Assembly (NCBI GenBank): GCA_963792705.1
Contig: CAWBXD010000011.1
Coordinates: 806,001 to 870,000 of the forward strand
DNA from: JBBQVS01 sp963792705
GTDB taxonomy: Bacteria; Chloroflexota; Ktedonobacteria; Ktedonobacterales; Ktedonobacteraceae
Direction of reading: 5' to 3'
DNA: 64,000 bases
Part shown: positions 54,551 to 63,450 of the stretch, piece after piece
Layout of the letters: every line of letters begins with the position of its first letter
Numbering within the stretch: the stretch's first letter is position 1
The notes under the pieces: model-generated
The model's database searches: none
What the model saw: only the letters and a program-made list of their open reading frames with translations
Told to the model about the DNA's origin: nothing
Made by a program: the position numbers and the translations under genes

Positions 54551-54898
54551 CTATGCGTGTTCCTGTAACGTGCCAGTGACCGATGTTGGAATTATGGCTT
54601 TGAGATCAGCTTTGGAATCGAGAAAGTGCTCAACATCGGTAGCGGAGAGGTCAAAAGTCTCCAATATCCGAATACGTGGTGCCTCTGGCATCGGCGTTTC
54701 GGGAGCAGGCTGCTCCTGCCAAACCTGCTGTACAGGGGTATATTTTTTTCGCCTCGCCTCAACAGTTTGTAGCAATATCGCTATATAAAGCAGCAACAAG
54801 CGACGTAGCTGTGCGGTTCTGCTAACAGAGACGCAACACTCCACTCTCGCCGGATACCAAGCGTGACTCACCATACAATATTGTCTTCTAACGTTCAT
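54551..54898 (-). CDS. Small hypothetical protein with one hydrophobic segment
   Basis: The 115-residue frame starts at ATG 54898 directly behind GGAGGAGG. A hydrophobic stretch LRRLLLLYIAILLQTV lies near 31-46. The C-terminal half is Pro/Glu-rich and then IRILETFDLSATDVEHFLDSKADLKAIIP. No family is recognised. It is retained because of the strong RBS and normal composition. Confidence 0.55.
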   Translation of the reverse strand: MNVRRQYCMVSHAWYPARVECCVSVSRTAQLRRLLLLYIAILLQTVEARRKKYTPVQQVWQEQPAPETPMPEAPRIRILETFDLSATDVEHFLDSKADLKAIIPTSVTGTLQEHA

Positions 54899-55560
54899 CT
54901 TCCTCCTCCACATTCAGTATACCCAGCCCACCAACAAAAATATGTATATATTTCTTTCTTCCATCAAGCGACAATGAAGTGCCGGCACTCGACCGGCTAT
55001 CCTTCAGTGCTCGGCGCGGAACATATTGTGGACATAGCACATCCCCACTTCCTACACCACCATTGCGCCCTCTACCGGATAGACCTCGTTCGCGTTGACT
55101 CCACCACAACCCGCTGGCGACATTACAACACCACACCACACCGCACATCCACAAATACCACAACAACGCATTCCTTTTCTCTCCACAGGTATAGCAAGCA
55201 CTCCACATTCCTCCGCAGCCCCACATCCAGTTAGCTATACCACCCACACCACACCCAGTTCCAGGAATTCTTGTTCTGCTACTTTCGTTGTCTCGTCGCC
55301 CCACTCCCACTACAACACGTTCAATGTCACATCCCCACCACCACTACCTTCGCGCCCCCATGCTGCCCACAATTCACTTCCACTACACATCCACAAAATA
55401 CACGCGTTATAGACAATATAGCGCATGCACCTCACCAATGTTCGCACGTCGGCACTTCACTATCGCTCTATGGGATTACATTCTTGCGTTAAGAAGACAT
55501 TTATTTATTCTGTAGATACCTCCTGAGGTGTTCCTCCACCACATTTCCCAAATCATCCTC
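54899..55560. other. G-poor, strand-skewed non-coding tract
   Basis: The plus strand is very poor in G and rich in C and A, with many CCACA/ACACC strings (for example 55120-55165 and 55225-55260). Frames on both strands have low-complexity translations and no RBS. A 12-bp palindrome AGTGCCGGCACT (54978-54989) and patches such as GACCGGC are the only structured parts. I cannot match it to RNase P RNA, tmRNA, SRP RNA or 6S RNA. It may hold an RNA gene, an asymmetric transcription unit or decayed DNA. Confidence 0.5.
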
Positions 55561-55586
55561 ACATGACCGATTGCGTTCGGTCATGT
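55561..55586. repeat. Perfect 10-bp hairpin
   Basis: ACATGACCGA (55561-55570) pairs with TCGGTCATGT (55577-55586) around TTGCGT. The core GACCGATTGCG resembles the simple TAGGGACC class, but the TAGGG end is absent. Confidence 0.6.
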
Positions 55587-55720
55587 ATGTATTCTACGTG
55601 TGTACAGTCTGATTCTGGTTATGAAGCAATGGAGATTGTGTTAAGAATAAGTAAAAATACAGTTGAGTTCTTAACTCTTTTATCTATTTATTTGACTTTC
55701 TCTATACAAAAGGGTTACAC

Positions 55721-55766
55721 AACATATAAAGCCAGGATGCATTAATGCATCCTGGCTTTATATGTT
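55721..55766 (-). terminator. 46-nt perfect palindrome after minE
   Basis: The sequence is a loopless perfect palindrome centred at 55743/55744, 20 nt after the minE stop. It is likely the end of the min operon. Confidence 0.75.
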
Positions 55767-55785
55767 ACGTTTTCTAGTCTACGTG

Positions 55786-56124
55786 TTACTCGTTATCTTC
55801 GATATGCACCTTGCCGCGCATGACGTTCGCGTTCGCGGTTGGATGTGATGGCGGGTCCCACTCGAACGAAACTTTCTGGCGTCTAATGGGAACGTTGGCC
55901 TGAATAGTATCCCAACCACTATCACGTGCAAGGCTGATTTGCATATTCTGCTCATCAACATCAAGGCGGCGCGAGATAACTGAGAGCAGTTCAGCCTTAA
56001 TCATTTCCAGTACCTCTGGATTGACCTTGAGCCGATCATGCACCAGTACCACTTTTAAGCGTTCTTTCGCCACTTCGCCGGGCGTCGGCTTCTTGCGTCC
56101 AACCATAAACTCGAAAACACCCAT
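55786..56124 (-). CDS. minE: Cell division topological specificity factor MinE
   Basis: The 112-residue protein has the MinE order: an amphipathic start MGVFEFMVG (membrane-targeting), the anti-MinCD helix AKERLKVVLVHDR, then LEMIKAELLSVISRRLDVDEQNMQISL. The C-terminal 25 residues (PPSHPTANANVM onward) extend beyond the usual 85-90 residue length. GGGAGG precedes ATG. It displaces MinD from the membrane and drives pole-to-pole oscillation or gradient formation. Confidence 0.95.
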   Translation of the reverse strand: MGVFEFMVGRKKPTPGEVAKERLKVVLVHDRLKVNPEVLEMIKAELLSVISRRLDVDEQNMQISLARDSGWDTIQANVPIRRQKVSFEWDPPSHPTANANVMRGKVHIEDNE

Positions 56125-56141
56125 ATCAGACCTGCCTCCCT

Positions 56142-56978
56142 TTATGATGACTGCGAACGAAATCGCTTCTCATCGGCTGCTGGGCCAAAACCGAGCATAC
56201 GGCGAAACCGTTCTAAAAGTGATGGAGATTCTACCACATCTTCAAGCGGAACCTCTTCACCCATAATACGCTGCGCTGCGCTGATATAGGCACGACCTGC
56301 ACGCGAGTGCTTATCATAGACAGCAGGCTCGCCTCTATTTGTCGCCACGATAATCATCTCGTCTTCTGGTACGATACCCAGAAGGTCGATGCCCAGCACC
56401 TCTAACACATCCGCCACATCCATCATATCACCCCGTTTCACCATTTCTGGCCGCAGACGGTTGAGGATTAAGCGTGGTTCCATTTTCCCTGCCGCCTCGA
56501 CAAGCCCGATGATACGGTCCGCGTCACGAACCGAGGCCATTTCAGGATTTGCCACGATGATAATTTCGTCGGCTCCAACAATGGCGTTACGAAAGCCTTG
56601 CTCGATACCAGCCGGAGAGTCTATCAGCACAAAATCGAATTCCTGCCGTAACTGCTGACAGAGTTGTTCCATCTGCACACTGTTGACCGCGTTCTTGTCA
56701 CGCGTTTGTGCCGCAGGAAGGAGGAAAAGGTCGGGGACTCGTCGATCTTTGATGAGTGCCTGCCGCAAACGGCATTGTCCCTCTACCACATCAACCAGAT
56801 CATAGACAATGCGATTCTCTAAACCCAAAATGGCATCAAGGTTTCGCAAGCCGATATCTGAATCCACCACAGCAACCTTTTTCCCTTGCATCGCCAGAGC
56901 GGTGCCGAGGTTTGCAGTCGTTGTGGTCTTCCCGACGCCACCCTTTCCCGATGTAATCGTGATTATGCGACTATCCAT
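56142..56978 (-). CDS. minD: Septum site-determining ATPase MinD
   Basis: The 278-residue ParA/MinD-type ATPase has the deviant Walker A SGKGGVGKTT (10-19), switch DSDIGLRNLDAILGL and LIDSPAGIEQGF. A C-terminal amphipathic helix SLLERFRRMLGF for membrane binding is visible near 257-268, followed by a short charged tail. It recruits MinC and is released by MinE. It sits 17 nt before minE. Confidence 0.97.
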   Translation of the reverse strand: MDSRIITITSGKGGVGKTTTTANLGTALAMQGKKVAVVDSDIGLRNLDAILGLENRIVYDLVDVVEGQCRLRQALIKDRRVPDLFLLPAAQTRDKNAVNSVQMEQLCQQLRQEFDFVLIDSPAGIEQGFRNAIVGADEIIIVANPEMASVRDADRIIGLVEAAGKMEPRLILNRLRPEMVKRGDMMDVADVLEVLGIDLLGIVPEDEMIIVATNRGEPAVYDKHSRAGRAYISAAQRIMGEEVPLEDVVESPSLLERFRRMLGFGPAADEKRFRSQSS

Positions 56979-57091
56979 AGGAACTCCAGTGTCAAACTGT
57001 TCGGACTGTAGTAGAAGAACACACTGTTCTTATAAGACATGTTGTTAAGAAGTATACCACGAATTCTACAAAAAAAGGAGATGACACTCTA

Positions 57092-57895
57092 TTATTTTCG
57101 CGGTGTGCGCCCATTTGTCCAGGTTTCAACAATGATTTGCCCATTTTTAATCGAGGCTATTTCTGGACGCGGCTGTGCCTCAAAGCCTTCTGGTGGTCGT
57201 GACAATAAATGTGCGATGCGAAGTTGTACAGGTGATAAGAGCAATGAGCAGACCAATGCATTCGCGTTGTCAGGATAGCCAGCATGCACCATACCACGCA
57301 ACACTCCCCATACAATAATATCGCCACCCGCAACGATTTCCGCACCAGGGTTCACGTCGCCCAATACAACCACATTGCTACCATGATGAATCGCTTGCCC
57401 CGAACGCACCGTGCGATGCAGAAAGAGCGTATCGCTTGACTCACGCGGATCGCGCGCATCTTGCAGGTCTTTTGCAACGGGAGCTTCTTGTGGGGATATT
57501 TCTTCAAGCGGTGATGTGATTGTCTTGGTTGTCTCCTTACGCATCGCCTTGCTCTGCTCGTTTGACGCAACCGACATATAGTAATGCGAAAGCAAGTCTT
57601 CCAGTTGGCGACGTTCGCTCATGAGCAGCCTTCGTCTCGTTGTATCAACGGAAAGAGAGGCACCTCGAAAGAAAGCAGGTGCTTCTGCCAGTCGGTCAGC
57701 GAGTGCGCCAAGCAGATCACTGAACGGCGTCTCTGGCTCCAGAGTCAAGAGCAGACCGTTGCGTGTTCCTTTGATCGCTATATTTCCTTGCACAGACTGT
57801 TGCTCCTCCCTTTCCAGTCTGCCTGACGGCGTTTGTGACGCAGCCGACAACGATGTTTCCGCCATGTCGTGCGCCAGATTATCCTCTGTAGTCAT
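57092..57895 (-). CDS. minC: Septum formation inhibitor MinC
   Basis: The 267-residue protein has the MinC_N domain (about 30-105) and a central linker rich in K and E. The MinC_C beta-helix follows: RTVRSGQAIHHGSNVVVLGDVNPGAEIVAGGDIIVWGVLRGMVHAG, the best family signature. ATG 57895 follows GGGG. It inhibits FtsZ assembly with MinD. The gap to minD is 113 nt but both are on the minus strand with no terminator, so cotranscription is likely. Confidence 0.95.
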   Translation of the reverse strand: MTTEDNLAHDMAETSLSAASQTPSGRLEREEQQSVQGNIAIKGTRNGLLLTLEPETPFSDLLGALADRLAEAPAFFRGASLSVDTTRRRLLMSERRQLEDLLSHYYMSVASNEQSKAMRKETTKTITSPLEEISPQEAPVAKDLQDARDPRESSDTLFLHRTVRSGQAIHHGSNVVVLGDVNPGAEIVAGGDIIVWGVLRGMVHAGYPDNANALVCSLLLSPVQLRIAHLLSRPPEGFEAQPRPEIASIKNGQIIVETWTNGRTPRK

Positions 57896-58207
57896 AAAAT
57901 CCCCAATTGCTAGCACCTAGTTGTGCATAAACATGGTGACTATGTACAGTATAAGCATCCACCTTTGAAAACGCAATAGAGATAGCAATTCGGGGTACGA
58001 TTTGTCTTTCCACGCTAAAAAATATTTCTTACACACTCTTTACAGATATATGCAGATTCTTTTATATACCAGAGATATGATATATGCAGACGCAAGGAAG
58101 AGTGACCTAGCAAGAAAACTCTTTTCGGCGCAGGAAACAGGTGTTTGTTCTAAAAACGTGTCAATCTATGCATTGCACACACGATACAATCCACTTAATG
58201 AAAGAAG
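57896..58207. other. Gene-free divergent region, no recognisable element
   Basis: AT-rich sequence between the start of minC and the SHOCT gene. Promoters for both are expected here. I see no clear -35/-10 pair, repeat or RNA. Confidence 0.4.
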
Positions 58208-58576
58208 ATGACAATGATGTTTGGACATATGTATGGTATGCATGGGGCGTTCCCATTTATGTTTTTGTTTGGCTTAAGTAGACTCTTATGGATTGCACTT
58301 ATTGTTCTGCTCGTCTGGTCCTTAATCCGTTGGGCCAGGACAAGAGGTACGCACTGGGGTCAACCAATGACTCCCTACACTCCACGTATGCCGTATTCAG
58401 GGCAGCCCTCTGGAACACCTGCACCAACAACTCCAAGGACGGATGCACCCGTTCATTCACCGACGGCGTTAGATATACTCAACCGTCGCTATGCCAACGG
58501 CGAAATTGACGCGGCAACTTTCGAGAACATGCGCGAGCGCATTCTAGCCTCGCACAAACCAGAGCAAAGCATGTGA
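58208..58576 (+). CDS. Small membrane protein with SHOCT domain
   Basis: The 122-residue protein has one hydrophobic helix (about 15-42, FLFGLSRLLWIALIVLLVWSLI), a Pro/Thr-rich linker and a C-terminal SHOCT-type motif ALDILNRRYANGEIDAATFENMRERI (about 86-111). SHOCT is a short oligomerisation domain of unknown specific role. An AAAGAAG motif precedes the first of several in-frame ATGs. A multi-arm palindrome follows the gene. Confidence 0.85.
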   Translation: MTMMFGHMYGMHGAFPFMFLFGLSRLLWIALIVLLVWSLIRWARTRGTHWGQPMTPYTPRMPYSGQPSGTPAPTTPRTDAPVHSPTALDILNRRYANGEIDAATFENMRERILASHKPEQSM

Positions 58577-58603
58577 TTATCAATCTTTGATTGATGAATG
58601 TCG

Positions 58604-58729
58604 TAGGGACCACATTCATGGCGTCCGCTGCACGAGCGAAGCAATGTGCAGTCCTCATCTTGCACCAATCATGACGCAAGAGAACTCGCCCAATGAATTG
58701 GGCGACGGACGCCATAAATGTGGTCCCTA
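58604..58729. repeat. Multi-arm TAGGGACC element, complete copy
   Basis: The outer stem pairs 58604-58627 with 58706-58729 with one G-T wobble. Inside it are hairpin 1 (58628-58633 with 58646-58651), a variable segment with a TCTTGC/GCAAGA stem, and hairpin 2 (58686-58693 with 58698-58705). The result is a cloverleaf-like 126-nt fold. Confidence 0.92.
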
Positions 58730-58806
58730 TGATTAATCGTTAACCTACATTGTTACACCCAATACTAAGGTTATTGTAACATTTACACTAAGGTGATGCT
58801 AGTTCG

Positions 58807-58846
58807 GCCTCTCCGTTTGTCTCATAACAGATGGAGAGGCTTTTTT
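58807..58846 (+). terminator. Intrinsic terminator in the cydA leader region
   Basis: GCCTCTCC (58807-58814) pairs with GGAGAGGC (58833-58840), followed by six T residues. No gene ends nearby within 200 nt other than the SHOCT gene, so it may isolate cydA or attenuate read-through. The gene-free stretch 58577-59061 otherwise holds only the multi-arm element and the cydA control region. Confidence 0.8.
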
Positions 58847-58912
58847 ATGCTCAAAAATGACCTATTTTTTACGCGAATATCCCTATGGTGAATACGTGAT
58901 TGCACTTCTATA

Positions 58913-59012
58913 GCATGTAATGCTCGTAGTACATGCATATTAAATAGGGTGAAAGGTGCGGAATTAATCCTGATGTGCTAACGAGGGTCTGGTGTCATAC
59001 TATCAATGACAC
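58913..59012 (+). promoter_or_regulatory. cydA upstream control region with two inverted repeats
   Basis: GCATGTA/TACATGC (58913-58919 and 58930-58936) and GTGTCAT/ATGACAC (58992-58998 and 59006-59012) lie before cydA. Neither matches the Rex or FNR consensus exactly. They are candidate operators for an oxygen or redox regulator; identity unknown. Confidence 0.45.
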
Positions 59013-59061
59013 AAAAACATCACACACAAACATGCTGAGGCATGTCTAAGGAGCACATCTC

Positions 59062-60447
59062 ATGAGTGCAGAAACATTAGCTCGTCTACAGTTTGGCACT
59101 ACCATCGTCTATCACTATCTCTTTGTTCCGCTTACATTGGGGTTGGTGTTGTTGGTGGCGATTATGGAATCCCTCTACGTTCGTAGTGGCAATATAGTTT
59201 ACAAGCGCATGACTCAGTTCTGGGGCAAACTCTTTGTCATTAATTTTGCCTTAGGCGTGGTCACAGGCATTGTACAAGAGTTTCAGTTTGGCATGAACTG
59301 GTCAAGCTACTCGCGCTTTATTGGCGATGTCATTGGCGCATCGCTCGCCCTTGAAACATTGCTTGCCTTCTTCCTGGAATCAACATTCCTGGGCGTCTGG
59401 CTCTTTGGCTGGGATCGCCTCTCGAAGAAATTGCACCTAGCTGCTATCTGGCTGGTCGTGCTTGGCTCGTACCTCTCGACCTTCTGGATATTGGTTGCGA
59501 ACTCGTTCATGCAGAATCCGGTTGGCTATGCCTTGAATAAGGGCCATGCTGAACTGACCAATTTCTGGGCACTCATTACCAATCCTACACTGGCATATCA
59601 GACACCGCACGTTGTCGCGGGTGCGATCACCACGGGTGCGTTCTTCGTCGTCGGCATCAGTGCGTATCACCTACTCAAGAAGACGAAGGATCAGGAATTT
59701 TATCAGCTTTCGATGCGGCTATCGCTTGTCGCGGCCTTGTTCTCAAGCATTGTCTCGGTTATCGTAGGCCACCTGTATGGACAGTACGATATTCTCGCGC
59801 AACCGATGAAAATGGCTGCGGCTGAGGCCATCTGGAATACGCAGCAGCCCGCCGCACTTGCGCTCGTCGCAATTCCAGATCAGATACTACACACAAACAT
59901 TTTCGCGATTAGCGTCCCATACCTGCTCAGCTTTCTTTCTGATTGGAGCTTCACGAGTAAGGTTGATGGTATCAATCAGATACAGGCAGCATATGTTCAT
60001 CTCTATGGTCCTGGCAACTACATCCCTAATGTACTGATCGCGTTCTACAGTTTCCGCGTCATGCTTGGTATCGGTGCCTTGATGGTGCTTATCGCGGGGG
60101 TTGCCCTATTCCTTTCTATCAAGAGGAAGGACTTGTTCAACAACCGTTGGGTCTTGCGCGGCTTAGTCGCATCGCTAGCACTACCATACATTGCCAATAC
60201 TGCTGGATGGTTACTTGGTGAGATGGGTCGTCAGCCTTGGACCGTGTTTGGCTTATTGAAGACTGTGGACAGCGTTTCACCATCGGTCACATTTGCTGAA
60301 GTCATCGTAACATTGACTCTGTTCTGTATCGCATATAGTGTCCTGGCCGTTATTGATGGCTACTTGCTCGCTAAGACCGCCCGGAAGGGTTCTGCTGTGG
60401 AAGAGACCGTCGAGGCACCTGAAGAGCAGCTTGTAGCTGCGTACTAG
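59062..60447 (+). CDS. cydA: Cytochrome bd ubiquinol oxidase subunit I
   Basis: The 461-residue membrane protein holds hemes b558, b595 and d. Family residues visible are His18 in VYHYLFVPLTLG, HLLKK in helix 5 (about 195), and GEMGRQPW (about 386-393, the quinol-side Met-Gly-Arg). The Q-loop is short, so this is a bd oxidase of the short-Q-loop type. It reduces oxygen to water with quinol under low oxygen or stress. TAAGGAG precedes ATG. cydB starts 6 nt after the stop. Confidence 0.97.
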   Translation: MSAETLARLQFGTTIVYHYLFVPLTLGLVLLVAIMESLYVRSGNIVYKRMTQFWGKLFVINFALGVVTGIVQEFQFGMNWSSYSRFIGDVIGASLALETLLAFFLESTFLGVWLFGWDRLSKKLHLAAIWLVVLGSYLSTFWILVANSFMQNPVGYALNKGHAELTNFWALITNPTLAYQTPHVVAGAITTGAFFVVGISAYHLLKKTKDQEFYQLSMRLSLVAALFSSIVSVIVGHLYGQYDILAQPMKMAAAEAIWNTQQPAALALVAIPDQILHTNIFAISVPYLLSFLSDWSFTSKVDGINQIQAAYVHLYGPGNYIPNVLIAFYSFRVMLGIGALMVLIAGVALFLSIKRKDLFNNRWVLRGLVASLALPYIANTAGWLLGEMGRQPWTVFGLLKTVDSVSPSVTFAEVIVTLTLFCIAYSVLAVIDGYLLAKTARKGSAVEETVEAPEEQLVAAY

Positions 60448-60453
60448 GAAGAA

Positions 60454-61485
60454 GTGGTAAATAAAATGGACTTACAAATACTCTGGTTTCTCCTGATCGG
60501 CATCCTGCTGACGGGCTTCTTCTTCCTGGAAGGCTTCGACTATGGAGTAGGGATGCTCCTCCCCTTTATGGGGAAAAATGATACGGAGCGACGTATGATA
60601 ATGAACTCGATTGGCCCCTTCTGGGATGCCAACGAGGTCTGGCTCATCGCCGCTGGTGGGTGTCTGTTCGCAGCATTTCCCACGTGGTATGCCACCATGT
60701 TGAGCGGCTTCTATCCTGAGATGTTCTTGATTCTATTCGCGCTTATTATACGTGGAGCGGCATTCGAGTTTCGTAGTCAGCATGAGAGTCCACGCTGGCG
60801 GAACTTCTGGGATTGGATGATCTTTCTAGGCAGCGTCCTCCCCGGTTTCTTCTGGGGGATTGTTATCGGCAACTTAATGCATGGTATTCCTATAAATGCA
60901 CAGGGAGACTACGCAGGTACGTTCTTGACACCATTTAATCCATTCGCGTTACTTGTGGGTTTGGCCTTTGATATATTCTTTTTGTTGCATGGTGCCATCT
61001 TCCTGAGTTTACGCGAGACAGGCGAGCTTGTGAAGCGTTCTCAGCGCGTGGTACCATTTATATGGGTTGTTAATCTCATTGTTATTGCCCTAGTCGTAGT
61101 CACTGGTTTTACCGCAACAAATGTTTTCAAGCTAGCGTTGCTTGATCCAAGAATTGTGCCGTTGGACTATGTGATACTTGCATCATTGGCTATGCTCTTA
61201 TGGCTCAATGCGCGTGGAAGAAGTGGCTGGGCCTTTGCGATGTCGTTCGTCGTGATTATCAGTTCGGCTGCCATTGTCGTGCTCTGTCTCTTCCCGACGG
61301 TCATGGTCTCAAGCCTTAACCCGCTTTGGAGCCTAACCATCAGGAACGCATCGACAAACTCATATTCTCTGACAGTTATAAGCTGGATTGGCTTAACCAT
61401 CATTCCATTTGTTATGCTCTATCAAGCCTGGAATTACTGGGTCTTTAGAAAAAGGATCGAGCCACACGCCATCGGTCATTATTAG
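60454..61485 (+). CDS. cydB: Cytochrome bd ubiquinol oxidase subunit II
   Basis: The 343-residue polytopic protein begins ILWFLLIGILLTGFFFLEGFDYGVGMLLPF and contains NSIGPFWDANEVWLIAAGG, both hallmarks of CydB. About eight or nine helices are predicted. GTG 60454 has AGGAAGAA just upstream; ATG 60466 is an alternative. It pairs with CydA and structurally supports the heme subunit. Confidence 0.96.
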   Translation: MVNKMDLQILWFLLIGILLTGFFFLEGFDYGVGMLLPFMGKNDTERRMIMNSIGPFWDANEVWLIAAGGCLFAAFPTWYATMLSGFYPEMFLILFALIIRGAAFEFRSQHESPRWRNFWDWMIFLGSVLPGFFWGIVIGNLMHGIPINAQGDYAGTFLTPFNPFALLVGLAFDIFFLLHGAIFLSLRETGELVKRSQRVVPFIWVVNLIVIALVVVTGFTATNVFKLALLDPRIVPLDYVILASLAMLLWLNARGRSGWAFAMSFVVIISSAAIVVLCLFPTVMVSSLNPLWSLTIRNASTNSYSLTVISWIGLTIIPFVMLYQAWNYWVFRKRIEPHAIGHY

Positions 61486-61505
61486 GATGGGTTTGGTGTT
61501 AACCG

Positions 61506-61638
61506 TAGGGACCACATTTATGGCGTCCACTGCACGAGCGAAGCAATGTGCAGTCCTTATAACGCACCAATTGTTGTACGAAAAGAGATGCAACTCGCCC
61601 AATAAATTGGGCGACGGACGCCATAAATGTGGTCCCTA
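61506..61638. repeat. Multi-arm TAGGGACC element, copy between cydB and cydD
   Basis: The outer stem runs from TAGGGACCACATTTATGGCG at 61506 to its complement ending 61638. The two conserved inner hairpins (CTGCAC/GTGCAG and TCGCCCAA/TTGGGCGA equivalents) are present; the variable middle differs in sequence and length (133 nt total). It splits the cyd operon. Confidence 0.9.
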
Positions 61639-61689
61639 CAAACCCATCCAATTCAAGATTGGTAGACCAATGGGTCGAGGTCATGTACA

Positions 61690-63450
61690 ATGAATATTAA
61701 TAAACGACTTCTTCAATATGTAAAAACAATGTACCTCTACATTGCGGCGGTGGGCATACTTGGTCTTTTGACAGCGTTTTGTATCATCACACAGGCAAGT
61801 TTCATCGCGCACATTATTAATAACGTCTTCCTTCTCAAACAATCAGTGCCTCAGCTACAAGGAGCATTATTCATTCTGCTGGGTATTCTGGTCCTTCGCG
61901 CCGTACTTGTATGGATTGGGGATGTGACCACGAACGCGGTTGCTTGCATTGTGAAAAGCGATCTACGCAACCGACTCTTCACACATCTCTTTAAGCTTGG
62001 GCCGCTCTACACAAAAGGCGAGCGTAGTGGCGAGATTGTAAATACAACCGCTGATGGTATAGAAGCACTCGATGCCTACTTTATTCAGTTCTTTCCGCAG
62101 GTCGCGGCCACACTGATTATTCCAACCGTTGTGCTTATCGCCGTATTCAGAATTGACATTTTATCGGGCATTGTGCTTCTCGTGACATGGCCCATTCTGC
62201 CTTTCTTCATGGCTCTTATTGGCATACAGGCAAACGCGATGACGAAGAAACGCTGGCAGGTCCTGAGCTTGCTCAGTGCTCACTTTCTGGATGTCTTACA
62301 GGGCTTGACCACGCTCAAACTCTTTGGTCGTACTCAACTTCAGGAGGAGACGATTCGACGGGTGAGTGACCGCTACGGTGAGATCACCATGAAGGTGTTG
62401 CGCGTGGCCTTCCTCTCTTCATTTGTGATGGAGATGGGCGCAACACTGAGTACAGGTATTGTAGCAGTAGAAATTGGTCTGCGTTTGCTCTACGGCGGTA
62501 TCGCGTTCGAGCCTGCATTCTTTATCTTGCTGCTCGCGCCCGAATTTTATCTACCATTGCGCTCACTTGGCACCCAGTTTCACGCTAGTATGGAGAGTTC
62601 AGCCAGTGCGGAACGCATCTTCAACGTACTTGAAACGCCGACACAGGCGGTAGCGGAAGCTGCTACGGATAGACAAGGCGAGGTGGCGATTCGTACCGCC
62701 CTTGCATTTGAAGATGTACATTACACCTATCCAACCTCCGATAAGGAACAAGTTCAGAAAGAGGCATTACAGGGTGTCTCGTTTGAAGTCTTACAGGGGC
62801 AAAAAGTGGCGTTTGTTGGCGCGAGTGGTGCTGGCAAAACGACCATTGCCAGTCTGCTCTTACGCTTCATGGAGCCGACGCAGGGTGCAATTACGGTTGA
62901 TGGCCGCCCTATTCAGCACATGACCGCGCAAGCATGGCGTAAGTTTGTGGCATGGCAGCCACAAAACCCTTATGTGTTCAATACAACTATCGCGGAAAAT
63001 ATACGTATGGGACGCACTGATGCCTCACAGGATGAGGTTGTGCAAGCGGCACAAGCGGCGGATGTGCATGAATTTATTCTGACCTTGCCGCATGGCTATG
63101 ATACGGTGATTGGTGAGCGCGGAGCACGTTTGAGTGGTGGTCAAGTGCAACGTTTAAGTCTTGCACGAGCGTTTCTGAGAAATGCACCGATCTTGTTATT
63201 AGACGAAGCAACCTCGACACTAGATGGCGAGAGCGAGGAGCAGGTGTTTCGCAGTATCGACCGTGTGATGAAGAATCATATCGTGCTTGTTATTGCTCAC
63301 CGACTCAATACGATCAAAAATGCCGACCAGATTATTGTTATGCAAGACGGACGCATTCTTGCACATGGAACACATCAAAGCCTGTTGCAAACATCCCCTA
63401 TCTATCAAGACTTAGTGCAGGCATATGAGGGGAGCGAGGTGAAAGTATGA
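61690..63450 (+). CDS. cydD: Thiol reductant ABC exporter, CydD subunit
   Basis: The 586-residue half-transporter has a six-helix ABC membrane domain (about 10-300) and an ATPase with Walker A GASGAGKTT (about 377-385), Q-loop AWQPQNPYVF, signature LSGGQVQRLSLARA and Walker B ILLLDEATSTLD. CydD forms a heterodimer with CydC, linked to heme and thiol export needed for cytochrome bd assembly. Its stop overlaps the cydC start by ATGA. The multi-arm repeat lies between it and cydB. Confidence 0.93.
   Translation: MNINKRLLQYVKTMYLYIAAVGILGLLTAFCIITQASFIAHIINNVFLLKQSVPQLQGALFILLGILVLRAVLVWIGDVTTNAVACIVKSDLRNRLFTHLFKLGPLYTKGERSGEIVNTTADGIEALDAYFIQFFPQVAATLIIPTVVLIAVFRIDILSGIVLLVTWPILPFFMALIGIQANAMTKKRWQVLSLLSAHFLDVLQGLTTLKLFGRTQLQEETIRRVSDRYGEITMKVLRVAFLSSFVMEMGATLSTGIVAVEIGLRLLYGGIAFEPAFFILLLAPEFYLPLRSLGTQFHASMESSASAERIFNVLETPTQAVAEAATDRQGEVAIRTALAFEDVHYTYPTSDKEQVQKEALQGVSFEVLQGQKVAFVGASGAGKTTIASLLLRFMEPTQGAITVDGRPIQHMTAQAWRKFVAWQPQNPYVFNTTIAENIRMGRTDASQDEVVQAAQAADVHEFILTLPHGYDTVIGERGARLSGGQVQRLSLARAFLRNAPILLLDEATSTLDGESEEQVFRSIDRVMKNHIVLVIAHRLNTIKNADQIIVMQDGRILAHGTHQSLLQTSPIYQDLVQAYEGSEVKV

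Noticed and set aside
54863..55515. Overlapping plus- and minus-strand frames in the skewed tract
   Set aside because: Translations are low complexity (Thr/His/Pro or Gly/Trp rich), there is no RBS, and no family likeness.
58604..58729. tRNA-like identity for the cloverleaf-like repeat
   Set aside because: The arms are too long, and no T-loop GTTCGA or CCA-end equivalent is present.
36072..61638. CRISPR array made of the TAGGGACC repeats
   Set aside because: Copies are palindromic, scattered over many kilobases and not separated by regular spacers; no cas gene.
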